A DNA stretch of 64,000 nt from NCBI GenBank assembly GCA_037501455.1, contig CM074856.1:47521001-47585000 (forward strand), read 5' to 3'. Position 1 is the first letter of the stretch. Each line of letters begins with the position of its first letter. Below the pieces are notes generated by a model. That model ran no database searches and was not told the DNA's origin. It saw only the letters and a program-made list of their open reading frames with translations. Below, piece by piece: positions 33,031 to 44,378 of the stretch. Origin of the DNA: Lantana camara (Eukaryota > Streptophyta > Magnoliopsida > Lamiales > Verbenaceae). The position numbers were made by a program, and so were the translations under genes.

Positions 33031-36000
33031 TCACAAGTAATATTTCTTCAAGTTGTGAGCATTCCATGATCGAGGTAACGGTAGCCCATCGAGATCCTCG
33101 AGATGATACGCCCAATTTTTGCCTATTTCGACGACACGGTAGGGTCCTTCCCAATTAGCATCGAGCTTTCCTACGTGTTTAGTAACGTCAACCCTTTTGA
33201 GGACCAAATCCCCGACTTGAAAGTGGAGAGGTCGTAGGTTTTTATTGTATGCCCGAGCAGTCGTGGCTCGATACTGCTACATCTTCATGTTGCCTTTTTC
33301 TCGAGTTTCGCTTATCGTGTCAAGATCGAAAGCTCTTAGTTCCTTATTCCGACCATGCTGGAAGTGAGCCACTCGGGGAGATTGATGTCTAACCTCAGCC
33401 GGAATCACGGCCTCCGAGCCATATACCATGGCGAAAGGTGTCTGGCCCGTGGGGATTCGAGGAGTGGTTCGATATGCCCAAAGGACGCCTTCCAGTTCAT
33501 CGACCCAATGGCTCTTCTTTGCTTCGAGTCGCGTACATAGATTCTGTATGATGGTTCGATTGGTAACCTCGACTTGACCGTTGGCCTGGGGATGTCCGAC
33601 TGAAGTGAATCTCTGATCGATCTTAAAGTCGGAGCAATAGGCTCTAAATCTTGAACTTCGGAACTGTGGTCCATTATCTCATACTATGACTCGAGGTACT
33701 CCAAATCTAGTGATGATGTGCTTCCAGAGGAAGTCCTGTAAGGAGTAGAAAGTAATCTTTGTGACTGCCAAAGCCTCGACCCATTTAGAAAAATAATCGA
33801 TCGCCACAATGATGAACTGCCTTTGTCGAGTTGATATCGGAAAGGGTCCAATTATGTCGATTCTCCATTGCTCAAAGGGCCAGCATGATTCGATCGGAAT
33901 CATGTGTGCGGGGTGCTGAAGGGTCAAATTGGCATGCCTCTGGCAACGATCGCATTTCCTCACAAATTCGAGTGCATCCTTGCGTAGGTTAGGCCAGAAG
34001 AATCCAGAGCGAGATACCTTTAGGGCTAGAGACCGCCCCCCGGCATGATTCCCACAGGATCCCTCATGGATTTCGGCTAAAACTTCTTGACCCTGCGATG
34101 GTCGGAGGCACCGTTTAGTCGGACCGATGAATGAACGTTTGTACAGACGACCCTCCTGGTCCAGCGTATAGCTCAGCGCGCGTTGCTTGAGTCTCCTTGC
34201 TTCGGTCAAATCCTCGGGTAAGATGCCATTTTGAAGATACAAGACGATGTTATCGAGCCAACACGGCTCAGTTGCATCGATGGAGTTGACTTCGGGTGGA
34301 GTGTGATCTATCGACCGAGCTGATGAGGTCATGAAGGTGATGGTCCAATCCTGGGTGCCGAGCGAACCACTGGCAAATCTAGAAAGGGCGTCGGCTCGAC
34401 CGTTTTCTTCTCGAGGAATTTGGGAGATCTCGAATTCATCAAATTCAGTGATTGCCCTTTTGGCCAAGGCGAGATATTTGACCATAGACTCCTCTCGAGC
34501 CTCGTATTCGCCCTTGACTTGGCTAGCAACCAGTTGTGAGTCGGTTAAAGCTCGAAGTTTTTTTATGTTCTGCATTTTCGCAATTCTCAAACCCGCTAAA
34601 AGAGCTTCGTACTCAGCCTCATTGTTTGTTGCAGGATACTCGAGGGCGATGGCGTATTCGACCTGTTGGCCATTTGTGCTGACCAGGGATACCCCGGCAC
34701 CCCTCCCGGAAACGGTTGAGGAGCCATCGACCGAAAGGGTCCAAACGGTTGGGTCACCCTTTGTCGTCGAGTGCGGACCTTTCTCAACCAAGAAATCGGC
34801 TAAGATCTGTGCCTGGTATGCCACCCGGGGTCGATATGTTACCTCGAATTGTCCGAGCTCGATTGTCCACTTCGTGAGTCGACCTGAGACTTCTGGTTTG
34901 TCCATGACGGTCTTTAATGGCTGATCGGTGAGGACTATGATGGGATGCGCTTGGAAGTAGGGTCGAAGTTTACGGGAAGCATGGACTACTGCGAGAGCAA
35001 ACTTTTCGATCTCGAGATAGCGTATCTCCGGGCCATGGAGAACCTTACTTACGTAATACACGGGGAGATGTTTCCGGTCTCGAATTGTGACAAGTACCGA
35101 GCTGATGGTCTCGTTTGACACGGCTAGATACAGATACAAGGTTTCCCCATCGATGGGTTTCGCAAGCAGAGGTGGGGAGGTGAGGTATTTTTTTAGGTCT
35201 TCAAGAGCTCGGTTGCACTCTGGAGTCCATTCGAAATTCTTGATGTCGCGCAAGATTTTGAAAAAGATTTTGAAAAAGGGCAAGTTCTTTTCCGACGATC
35301 GGGCGATGAAGCGGTTAAGGGATATGATCCGACCCACCAGTCTCTGTACGTCACAGATCGAGTTGGGGACCGGCAGGAGTTGGATAGCTTTTATCTTTGC
35401 GAGGTTGGCCTCGATCCCTCTCTGGCTGACCATATATCCGAGGAACTTACCACCATCGACCCCAAAGGTGCATTTAGCAGGGTTGAGTTTTAAGTTGTAC
35501 TTTCGAAGGAGGTTGAAAGCTCTTTTCAGGTGGCCCAGATGGTCGGCGGCTTTTACACTTTTGACTAGCATATCATCGACATATACTTCGATGGTATCCC
35601 CGATCTCGGACTCGAAAACTTTGTTCATCATTCTCTGGTACGTAGCACCCGCATTTTTGAGTCCGAATGGCATAACTTTGAAGCAGTAAATGCCATTGAA
35701 GACTATGAAAGCGGTTTTTGGCTGATCCTCGAGGGCCATGAAGATTTGGTAGTATCCTTGAAAGGCGTCCATCATGCTCAATCGTTCGCATCCGGCCGTG
35801 GAGTCGACCAGTTGGTCGATTCGAGGTAACGGATAGGGATCCATCGGGCACGCCTTGTTCAAGTCAGTGAAGTCATTACACATTCGCCACTTTCCTCCTG
35901 GTTTTGGTACGAGGACGACATTGCACAGCCATTCGATGTATTGGATCGGCATGATATACTGGGCGTCCAGGAGTTTGTTGACTTCAGCCTCGATGATGGC

Positions 36001-38892
36001 ATTTCGGGAGTCGCTTTGAGAGCGTAGCTTTTGCTTGACTGGCTTGTAGGAGGGATCAACATTCAAGTGGTGTTCGATCACTTTCCTGTCCACTCCCACT
36101 AGATCAGAAGCACTCCACGCGAAAACGTCGAGATTGTCACGTAGGAACTGAATGAGCATGCACTGTTCTTTTCCCTTTCGACCAGCGCCAATATGAGTGA
36201 TTTTTTCATTTTGCCCCGGGATTAGTTGAATTTCTTCGAGTTCTTCTGTGGGCTCGAGCTTTTTGTCTTCTTGCTTCTTTCTTTTCGCCGCATGGGAAGA
36301 ACTCATTTTCCGTGAATTCTCGGGGTCGATGGTTCCCGGGTCCACGAATTCATCCTCGAGGATGGGATCATCGATTAACAGAGGGACGTGCTTCTCCGAA
36401 GAAGGTTTGGGTTTGTCTAACGAAATAGAGTAGCAACTCCAGGCGGTTGGTATGTCGCACCTTAATTCGCCGACCCCGGCCGGAGTGGGTAGCTTGGTCA
36501 TTTGATGGTAAGTGGATATAACCGCTCGGAAATCGATGAGGCCCGGTCGACCAAAGATAATATTATATGCGGAGGGCATTTCGACGACAAGATATTCGAT
36601 CTCGCGTGTCGCCCGTCGGGGCAAAGTGCCCATGGATGTGATTAGCTGTACTCGACCCTTGGTGTACACTTCTGCACCTCCGAATCCTATGAGAGGGGTT
36701 CGAATGGGATCTAGAAGCAATTCATCGTGTAAATTCATGCGAACAAGAGTCGAATAAAGGATAATATTGCTCGAGCTTCCATTATCTATTAAAGTGCGAG
36801 ATACAACAAAGTTGGCGACGTCGAGCGTGACAACCATAGGACAACTAGGTGTTTCGCTCGAGTGTCCCGGCAGATCAATTACATCATTCTCATTAAACAC
36901 TATATCTTTGTTGATCCAGGCGTCTTCTGGCCGAATATGCATCACTTCTCGGGGACTACAGAATCCTTGAGTAGCGGTCCGTCGCGTCTTTTTCCGAGCG
37001 GACCTTGAATCTCCACCTGAAGGTCCTCCTGAAATCATGTCAATCCGACCGAGTAGTGGTCGGTTATGAGGGTCTCGTTCTGTTGGAGGCTTAGCCAGCC
37101 GTTGTTTGGGAGGCGACCTGTCGGGGTGATCTCGGTTCCGAGCATGGTCATCCATTTTTTTCACGAACTCCTGGAGGAGGCCTCCTTTGATCAATCGTTC
37201 GACCTCATCTCGTAAAGCATTACATTCAAAAGTGTTGTGACCTTTTTGCTGGTGAAAGTTACAAAATTTATTGCTCTCTCGGTTCTTGGGAGTGTCCCGC
37301 ATTGGCTTAGGCTTTTTCAGTAGGGCAGGATCGATAACATTGTAGATTTCATCGAGCGGGCGCGTCAGCTGGGTGTAATGCTTTCGAGTGGTAGGCCCTG
37401 TCGGTCCCTCTGGCTTAGGTCGTGCGTCTTGTCTAATTGGTCGATGGATATCTGCCTTTCGACTGGGGACCGGGCTCCTCTGAGAACTCTCCAATTCTTC
37501 GAGTTGCATCCAATCGCAAGCAGCTGCCTGGATGTCCGCCAAATTCTTTGGTTTCTGTAGGAAGATGTACCGAGCGGCTTCGATGTTGACCAGTGCCTTG
37601 TGAACAATAGGTCTCAAAAGATCGATGCTCGGTTCTTCTGTTTTGACCACAACTTGCGAGAAATGAGTGAAGAAATCTCGAAGCGATTCATTAGGAGCCT
37701 GTTTAATGGTGTACAGGTAGGTCGGCGGAAGCTTATCTCCCTTCATGGAAGAGAATTGAGCCTTGAATCGATCGACGAGTGTCTTGTAGGAGGTTATCGA
37801 TCGAGGAGGGAGCCTCGAAAACCATTCCAGAGCGGGGCCATCCAGAGTAATAACAAAGATCTTAGCCCAGATATTAGGCGAGTGTCAGAACATGCTGAGC
37901 TGCATTTCGAGGCGCGACACATGCTTTTCCGGGTCCGTCGATCCGTTATATGTGGGTAGTCCGGTGGGGATCTTCTCATCGGTAGTGGACTCAATGATTG
38001 AGTCACAAAATGGAGACTGAGCTTCTCTCTCACTGCGATACCTCCATGGGCGGACATGTCTCGGGCCCGACGGTGTGCGTCGGGGTGACCTAGAACGTTC
38101 ACGCCTAACGGAGTGTGATCGGTGGGGCGAACGGCTGAATGACCCCTGACTTTCGTTCCTCTGTCGGTGATCAGGTCGATCGGAACGCGGAGGTATCTGG
38201 TTTCGAAGGTCATTCGACCTCACGATACGACCCCCGTTCGATCTCCTGATCTGGTTATCCCGACCGTGTGGTCCGAGTCGGTTAAAGACTCCCTTCGATT
38301 CATGTGGGGGTGAGTTACGTTGAGTGGGGCTTCATTCTCTTTGGGATCTAGACAATCTACGATCGTTATTTCTCGCATTGGGATGAGACGATCGAGATCT
38401 CTGTTGTGATACGTCCGCTTCACGTCGGCCGCCACCCCGATGTATTCGGGTGTCAGTTGGGGTTCTAGAGTCGACCTCTTCCTCGGGTTGAAATGATAAT
38501 CTGTCTTGAATTGACTTTCGCATATTTCCTTGAGAAGGTAACGGTTGTTGTTGGGGAAGCTGAGGATGTGCATTTTGCCCAATTTCGGCCCAATACGTGC
38601 CAGGCGGAGGATACTGAACTGGTCGCATATATCCCGGATGATTTATCGAGGGTTGAATGATCTCTATTGGTCGAGTCTCCGGGCATTCTGGCATGCGAGG
38701 TTCTCTCCCCTCCGCAGCCGCTGCAACAGCCTCATCGCGACAGGCTTTCAAGTATTTTTCTATCTCGGGCGTCGAGTAGACTAGCTGTGGCGGAAGGGAG
38801 GTGGGAATAACGACCTGTAAGGGAACTTGAGGAATGACCTCCCGGCCGTTCTCGTCGAATAGGCGGTTGCTTACTATATTTCGAGTAGTCAT
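33031..38892 (-). pseudogene. Tat-lineage gag-pol polyprotein with four nonsense codons
   Basis: One reading frame runs from ATG 38,892 (MTTRNIVSNRLFDENG) to a stop at 33,031. It is interrupted by TGA at 38,332 and 37,885 (gag), TGA at 33,679 (inside integrase) and a TAG near 33,280. The longest uninterrupted piece is 37,746-33,682, 1,355 codons; the positions below are within that piece. Gag zinc knuckle CNFHQQKGHNTFEC at ~162-175. Aspartic protease DNGSS at ~321. Reverse transcriptase with YVDD at ~722-725. RNase H to ~950, then a second RNase H-like domain (SVDGSSTVSGRGAG, NNEAEYEALL) at ~1,005-1,115, diagnostic for Tat. Integrase zinc finger HEGSCGNHAGG...CDRCQRH at ~1,227-1,271 and first catalytic Asp in WRIDIIGPF. 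The second Asp (DNGPQF) and Glu (ANGQVEVTNRTI) lie past the integrase stop. With four stops it cannot make a full polyprotein. Confidence 0.93.
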
Positions 38893-38916
38893 GTTCAATG
38901 GCTTCTTGTTGCGTCT

Positions 38917-38933
38917 TCCCACAGACGGCGCCA
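38917..38933 (-). other. Primer-binding site
   Basis: TGGCGCCGTCTGTGGGA starts two bases inside the 5' LTR. Its first nine bases complement the 3' end expected of a plant tRNA-Asp (CCA end plus GGCGC). This exact string is typical of Tat-lineage elements. The primer tRNA identity is inference. Confidence 0.8.
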
Positions 38934-38935
38934 AA

Positions 38936-39529
38936 TGATCGTGCCAAAAATCTCCGCTTGATGATCGATCAAGAGATCCAACGCGGTCACTCTATTTGTT
39001 AGTGGGGGAAACGGCCGCCTGACTGCTCGACTTCTGCAACGATCGACAAACGTAAGCTCCGAGGCCAACTCGGGGAAGATGGGTGTGAGACCCGGGTTGG
39101 CACTCCGACGCTCAAGTCAAGATCGGTAAAGATGATCGAAAAGATTGAGTGGTGAAAAGTGTTAGGTGGAAAAACTTACCGTGCAATAAATGAGGAGGGG
39201 GTATTTATACAGAGAGGAAAGAGAAGTTACTGCCTCGACGTGGCGGCGCGGGGAGCTGACAGGTGCCCCATTAAGGGCGTGCATTAAATGCTCGGTCGGC
39301 CACTACGCTAGTGGAATAATGCGCTGGTCAATCGGAGTTTATGGGTCGATCGCAACGGTCCGGTTGGTTCGAGCATTTAGGGCGACATTCCTGGGCGGTA
39401 ATTCTCGCCGGGTAAATGAGCCTCTGAGTTGGACGGTCGAAATGTGATCTCCGAGCGAGATTTGACCTCCGATCATGCACGTGGGGCAAGGTGATTGGCT
39501 TAGACCGACAGCGGGTACGTGCCACGTCA
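38936..39529 (-). repeat. 5' LTR of the Tat element
   Basis: 594 bp, the transcription-initiating LTR for the minus-strand element. A TATAAATA on the minus strand at 39,202-39,209 is the likely core promoter for the genomic RNA. The same box is conserved in the other LTR at 29,104-29,111. Confidence 0.95.
39202..39209 (-). promoter_or_regulatory. LTR TATA box
   Basis: TATAAATACC on the minus strand, within the 5' LTR and in the orientation of gag-pol. Identical in both LTRs. Confidence 0.65.
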
Positions 39530-41691
39530 ATTATTATTATTATTTTCTTTTTTGATAAAAAAATACTCTTAAATGGTTAAAGGAATTATTATCGTCCTAA
39601 AGAAAAAAAAATTTAACCACTTGAATTAATTTTTATTGACCGCTTACGAACTTTTAGTATGACGACTCACGAATTGCAACTGTGTCTTATAACACTAAAC
39701 CTAAGAAAACATATGTAATTTCGGGTAAATTACAATAGAGTTCATGTAGTTTATTGTATTCCCGTGAATTCCTTTTAATTTTAAAATTAATACTTGCAAT
39801 TTTGTCATTAGTTAAGAGAGTTAAAACTATTCATTAGAAACGTTTGGTGATTACATGGTTCATCAAATTTTCCACTACGGCAGCTACTATTTTATCAAAA
39901 TTTTAATACGTTACCCACTATTCCATATTGATTTGTTTCATAAGTTAGGTACTATTTATCAATTTTTGAATTAAAAAACTATTTAAGAGTTTAAAGTGTA
40001 ACCTTTTAGGGTCATATATATAAAGTTTTCAATTTATATTTTGGCCATAGAACAAAGTATTGTAAATTACATCAATTTCTTTTTAAGAAAAAAACTATAT
40101 CACTTTCATAAAGAGGTTTTAAGTGGCAATATAGGAGGATACTTTATGCTTTACGAGGTATTCGATTATAACATGTGTGCTAGTGTATATATATATATAT
40201 GCGCGTGTTAGGAGACAATAATAGGGGGAAAAAAAAGGGAAACATATTGAAAATTGAACAAAAACAACAAAAACAAAATGTGTAGATAGTTTTAATCAGT
40301 TTGGGTCTACATTTCTTTTAACTCAAACTTGATTCGATCACCCTTGTTGAGACACCAATTTAGTAAGAAAAATTAATTAATTTTAATCTAAATCCGATTC
40401 AAATATATGGAATTCTTGAACTTGCTACCTAGCAAATTAATTTGCTTTTTCTTTATTTTTTAAATTTATTGACAAATTTGCAAAATATTTTTATTTACTT
40501 TTGTTAAAACCAAGAGTGAGATAAGTAAATTTGTCATTAGAGAAAAGGTTAAGAAATGAAAAGGTGGAGTTGGTGAGGCGTGGCTTTTGGAAGCCCAAAA
40601 TCCGCCTTGTTTAAAGGACTTGCTTACTCCACTTTTCTGAACTTTTTAATTTAATATCCACTTAATTAGCCACGGCTCAAGTATTAAAATCTATAATATA
40701 CGAATAGAGATATAGTTATACGAATATATCACGATACGAATATGATGGTATGATTTTTTTTTTTAATTTTTTCCTTGAAAAATATTGAATATAAGTATCC
40801 GAGCAATACGACAAGATAATATTTTTAAAAGTTTGTGTACATCATAAAGTTAAACAAATAAGTGAGTTTTAAAGAATAATAAAACAATTATTACTTCTTG
40901 TAATCTTGTTATTACCCACAAATGGAGTAGATTACTTGAGTTTGATGTTATTCTTAATGGATGCGGAGCTAGGTATATTACGTAGACTCCTTGGCTAAAC
41001 ATCTTGTGTTCGTTTAATATGATATCAGAACTGGATCGAATGTGTATACAAATTTATAATAATTGATAAATATATTTAATTTATTTTGTTCAAATTCATT
41101 AATCGATTCAAACTCCATTTTTGAACTTAAAATTATTGGTCTAAAACATTGACAAGTCTGTAACATAGATCGTATGGTCACATTTGTTAACCATTTGCTG
41201 CTACTATTGCAAATATATTTGAGGGCACTACAGAGAAAACAATTATTTTCAAATGAAATTTTCAGACGAAAACTTACACTTTTCGTTTAAAATTAACATT
41301 TTTCGAGGAATTTCAGTCGTTGATTGAAAACCCCTCATCGAATTTTTTTTCCATAAAAATTTAAGGATCACATTTCTGACGAACTTGTACTCCGGCCACA
41401 TGATCATGCACACATACATATATTATTCAATAGTATAGTTTAACAGTTCAATACTATGCTAACTTAATCAGATGTCCCGTATTCGAGTCTTTAATTACGC
41501 AACAAACTGTTAATGGGAGAGTCTTTACACTTTATTTGTGTCTGACTCAATTGGAACCCGGAGTAAATGAAACATAGAAAACATATAATAAGGATACACA
41601 TAAGCTTTCACCCTGATCATGATAGTGCTGTGTTAATTTCTTTTGATTATTCACTTAATTATATATTTCCCTTCGATCCAATGGTCTCCAT
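39530..41691. other. AT-rich intergenic DNA right of the Tat element
   Basis: No gene is supported. An (AT)n run lies at 40,186-40,200. A diverged repeat rich in ATACGA/GATACG is at about 40,700-40,850; relatives occur at 54,345-54,480 and 55,970-56,075. A CACTACAGAGAAAAC string at 41,226 resembles a CACTA terminus, but no partner with a matching 3 bp duplication was found. Confidence 0.5.
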
Positions 41692-41714
41692 CATTGACGG
41701 TTGAAGTTGAATTA

Positions 41715-41816
41715 ATGCTGGATCTCCAACTTTCTCGATGAGACTCAAACTCGTGACCTATCAATTTTTAAACACAAATACTTATCACTTAAATCATATG
41801 TTCGTCTCGTCAGGAA
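41715..41816 (-). mobile_element. tRNA-derived SINE with perfect 23 bp flanking duplication
   Basis: Identical copies of a 23 bp sequence (begins CATTGACGGTTGAAG) lie at 41,692-41,714 and 41,817-41,839. Between them, the minus strand reads TGATTTAAGTGATAAG (A-box-like) and GGTCACGAGTTTGAGTCTCA (B-box-like), as in plant tRNA-type SINEs. It lacks an obvious poly(A), so it is a different subfamily from 27,955. Confidence 0.72.
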
Positions 41817-42518
41817 CATTGACGGTTGAAGTTGAATTATGCCTGTTTTCTGATGTTGAGAATATCAACTAACAACTAGCTAGGGTGTATTCCTCCTGGC
41901 AAATAATGTTGCAGATGCAGCATCTCAATTTCTGCATTAGTTGGTATTACTTAAATTATTATTAGATTCATTTTTGTGTACTTGTTGCCTGGATCCAGAG
42001 ATGATATTATTATTATATATTGGAAGTTAGAAGTTGGAACTGATCTACATCACGACAGTTTCTTCCTCATTCTTCTTCTTCTTTTATTTTTTTTTTTTTT
42101 AAAATTAATAACTAACAACAATTAGGAGTTTAACATATCAATGCACGACATTTCATTACGGTTCAGGATGATATTTACGAGAGAGAATAATGATGATCAT
42201 CTAACTAGGAATTCTTAATGAGAGAGATCACTACTTTCGAATCTAATTTAACGGTACGTAATTTTTTCAAATCTCATCTCCTAACTAAAAGGGAGACTCT
42301 CTTGAACATTAAAAAATCTACAACTGTCATTAGAAATTAATTACGAATATATTAAATTCGTCGAACCATGCCAGAAATTGAGAATGTACGGAGGGACAAA
42401 TTTGCTATAAGGAGCAAGATTCAATTCTCATGGGCTGCAGTGTGAGAGTTTGAGTCCAACATGGGTTTTGAGAATGAGTTATTTGTAAACTTGTGGGAGG
42501 TATACCTCACCCTTAGAG

Positions 42519-43889
42519 CTCGTTTACTTTTACATAATTTGACAGATAAAATTAATTAACTGTCAAAATCTGTCATTTACTTTTCAGGTTGGTTTTTCTG
42601 TCAAAATCTCTTCGGCCCGTAGGATAGAGAAGATTTTGTTGGTTTTCTTTCACATGGCAAAATGCCGTGTTTGAGAAATCATGAGTTTTATTGGTATTGG
42701 TAATTTACTTATTTACCCAAATCTTTGATTTATTTACAAATTTTTGCTATTATTATTTATTAAAAAAAAGAAATTATATTTTTCTTTATTTATGTTTATC
42801 TGTTTTCTTCTCTCACGTTCTTTTCTCTTTTTTTTTCTCTATTTGTTTATTTTAGCACTTCAAAAATATATTTCTAACTTATCTTTTCTCTTATCTCATT
42901 TTAATTTTTTTTTCTTTAATATATAATTTTTATCTTTTTTTAAAGATAATGTTGTTTGGTATATTATCTTTTCATGCTATTTATTTATTATAATTTAATA
43001 AATATATTAAAAATAATTATAAAATATATAATAATATAAAAATTATTATAAATATATTTAAATCATAAAGAAAATTAATTTGCACATGCAACGAGTGTGC
43101 CACAATTACTAGTCTTGATTATACCCACGACGCAGAGCCCTAGAATTCCCACGAAACAGAGCTTAAAATTCATCAGAGCCTATTACTTTGAAGGATTTTC
43201 CAATTGCAAGAGCCTATTACTTTGAAGGAGATCCTCGATGAGATGTTCTAGTTGGAATATTTGAGGGGATTTTTTAGGAAGAAGAACCCATTTTATTTGA
43301 AATAATTGAGATTTCCAGTGACGACAACAGAAGGGGATGCCGACATACCAATGATGAATAATGAAATAATTGAAATTGATAGAGGCGCAAACTGATTCTA
43401 GCTAAATAAGTTCGCTTTTTTTATTTTCTTGGTCACAATAAGTTAGATTTTTATGTTTCATTTGATTATTGAATGTTAGTTTTTTTTTTTTTTTAAATTC
43501 AACATATTAATAAAAGAATTACATTTTCTACTATGATTGTATTGCACTCAATTAATGTAATGTGATTCTAAATTTGTTTAATAATAATTAATGATACTTT
43601 ACTGCCCGTGTAATTTAAAAGAAAGAAAAATGTATAATGTGTATACCAATGATCGTTAAAAGAAGGAAAAATAATTTAAAAAAATTATATATTAAATGAG
43701 ATTATTATATGGCTATTTTGATAAAATTACTGGTTAAAGTAATTATCTTCATATATAAGTAAACAACTAATTCAAGAAAACATGATATTTATCTTTAAAG
43801 GTAAACAATAGATAATGTTCTGTTAATCCATTAAAAAAACCTCCATTATCTTATCTATCCAAAACCTTTCCTGGGAAAGTAAACGACTT
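42519..43889. mobile_element. Possible hAT-like non-autonomous element, ~1.37 kb
   Basis: The left end CTCGTTTACTTTTACAT and the complement of the right end, AAGTCGTTTACTTTCCC, share an 11 bp core. CTTAGAG flanks both sides (42,512-42,518 and 43,890-43,896). No transposase ORF is visible. A Helitron-like segment ending at 43,112 lies inside. Ends may be off by one or two bases. Confidence 0.55.
42885..43112 (+). mobile_element. Second copy of the small Helitron family (3' part)
   Basis: The last ~220 bp resemble 26,400-26,614: TTTGGTATATTATC, CTATTTATTTATTATAATTT, then CACATGCAACGAGTGTGCCA and CTAG at 43,109-43,112, followed by T. The 5' end could not be fixed. Together the two copies show this is a repeated family. 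Confidence 0.6.
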
Positions 43890-44378
43890 CTTAGAGTACT
43901 TGATTTATCCTCTCTCACTTGCTTCGTCGGGCCGGGATATGGGAGACCTTTAATGTTAGAGATTCAACCTTTTGCTATAAGGAATTGAGAATGTATGAGA
44001 TATTTTCTTAGTAAATTAATAGAAAATCCCTATTAACATACGAGAAACTAGATAGTAAGATAATTTGAAGATTTTATAATAGATAAAACTGCAAAATTAG
44101 TTGGAAATGAGATACCATACTTATTTTAGTGCATATGGTTGGGTTGATAAATTATTAACCATTATGTCTGATACCTTACAACTTACATACAAGCAAGAAA
44201 TCTATGTATCTATATTAAATGATAAAAGTATAAAATTATACTAAATTTGCATATCGAACCATAATGACCGCCCATTCCCACCGCCACACCTCTCATTAAC
44301 ATATACCACCATTTTCTTTATTAATCAATATCACTTGAATATTATTATTGAATTCAATTAATGTATTAATTATGCAGA
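43890..44378. other. Intergenic DNA
   Basis: AT-rich; nothing recognised. Confidence 0.45.

Larger units (their letters stand above)
28838..39529 (-). mobile_element. Ty3/gypsy LTR retrotransposon, Tat lineage, 10,692 bp
   Basis: Two 594 bp LTRs with TG...CA ends (28,838-29,431 and 38,936-39,529) are flanked by the duplication ATTAT (28,833-28,837 and 39,530-39,534). The element reads on the minus strand: 5' LTR at right, primer-binding site, gag-pol, a noncoding gap at 32,512-33,030, an antisense plus-strand gene, polypurine tract, 3' LTR at left. A TGGCGCC primer site, a second RNase H domain and an antisense extra gene between pol and the 3' LTR place it in the Tat lineage (Retand/TatII-like). 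I count six LTR mismatches, about 1%, so insertion is geologically recent. Confidence 0.95.

Noticed and set aside
33679..35700. Plus-strand ORFs of 60-200 codons across pol
   Set aside because: They are antisense shadows of the GC-rich pol frame; none has a recognisable domain.
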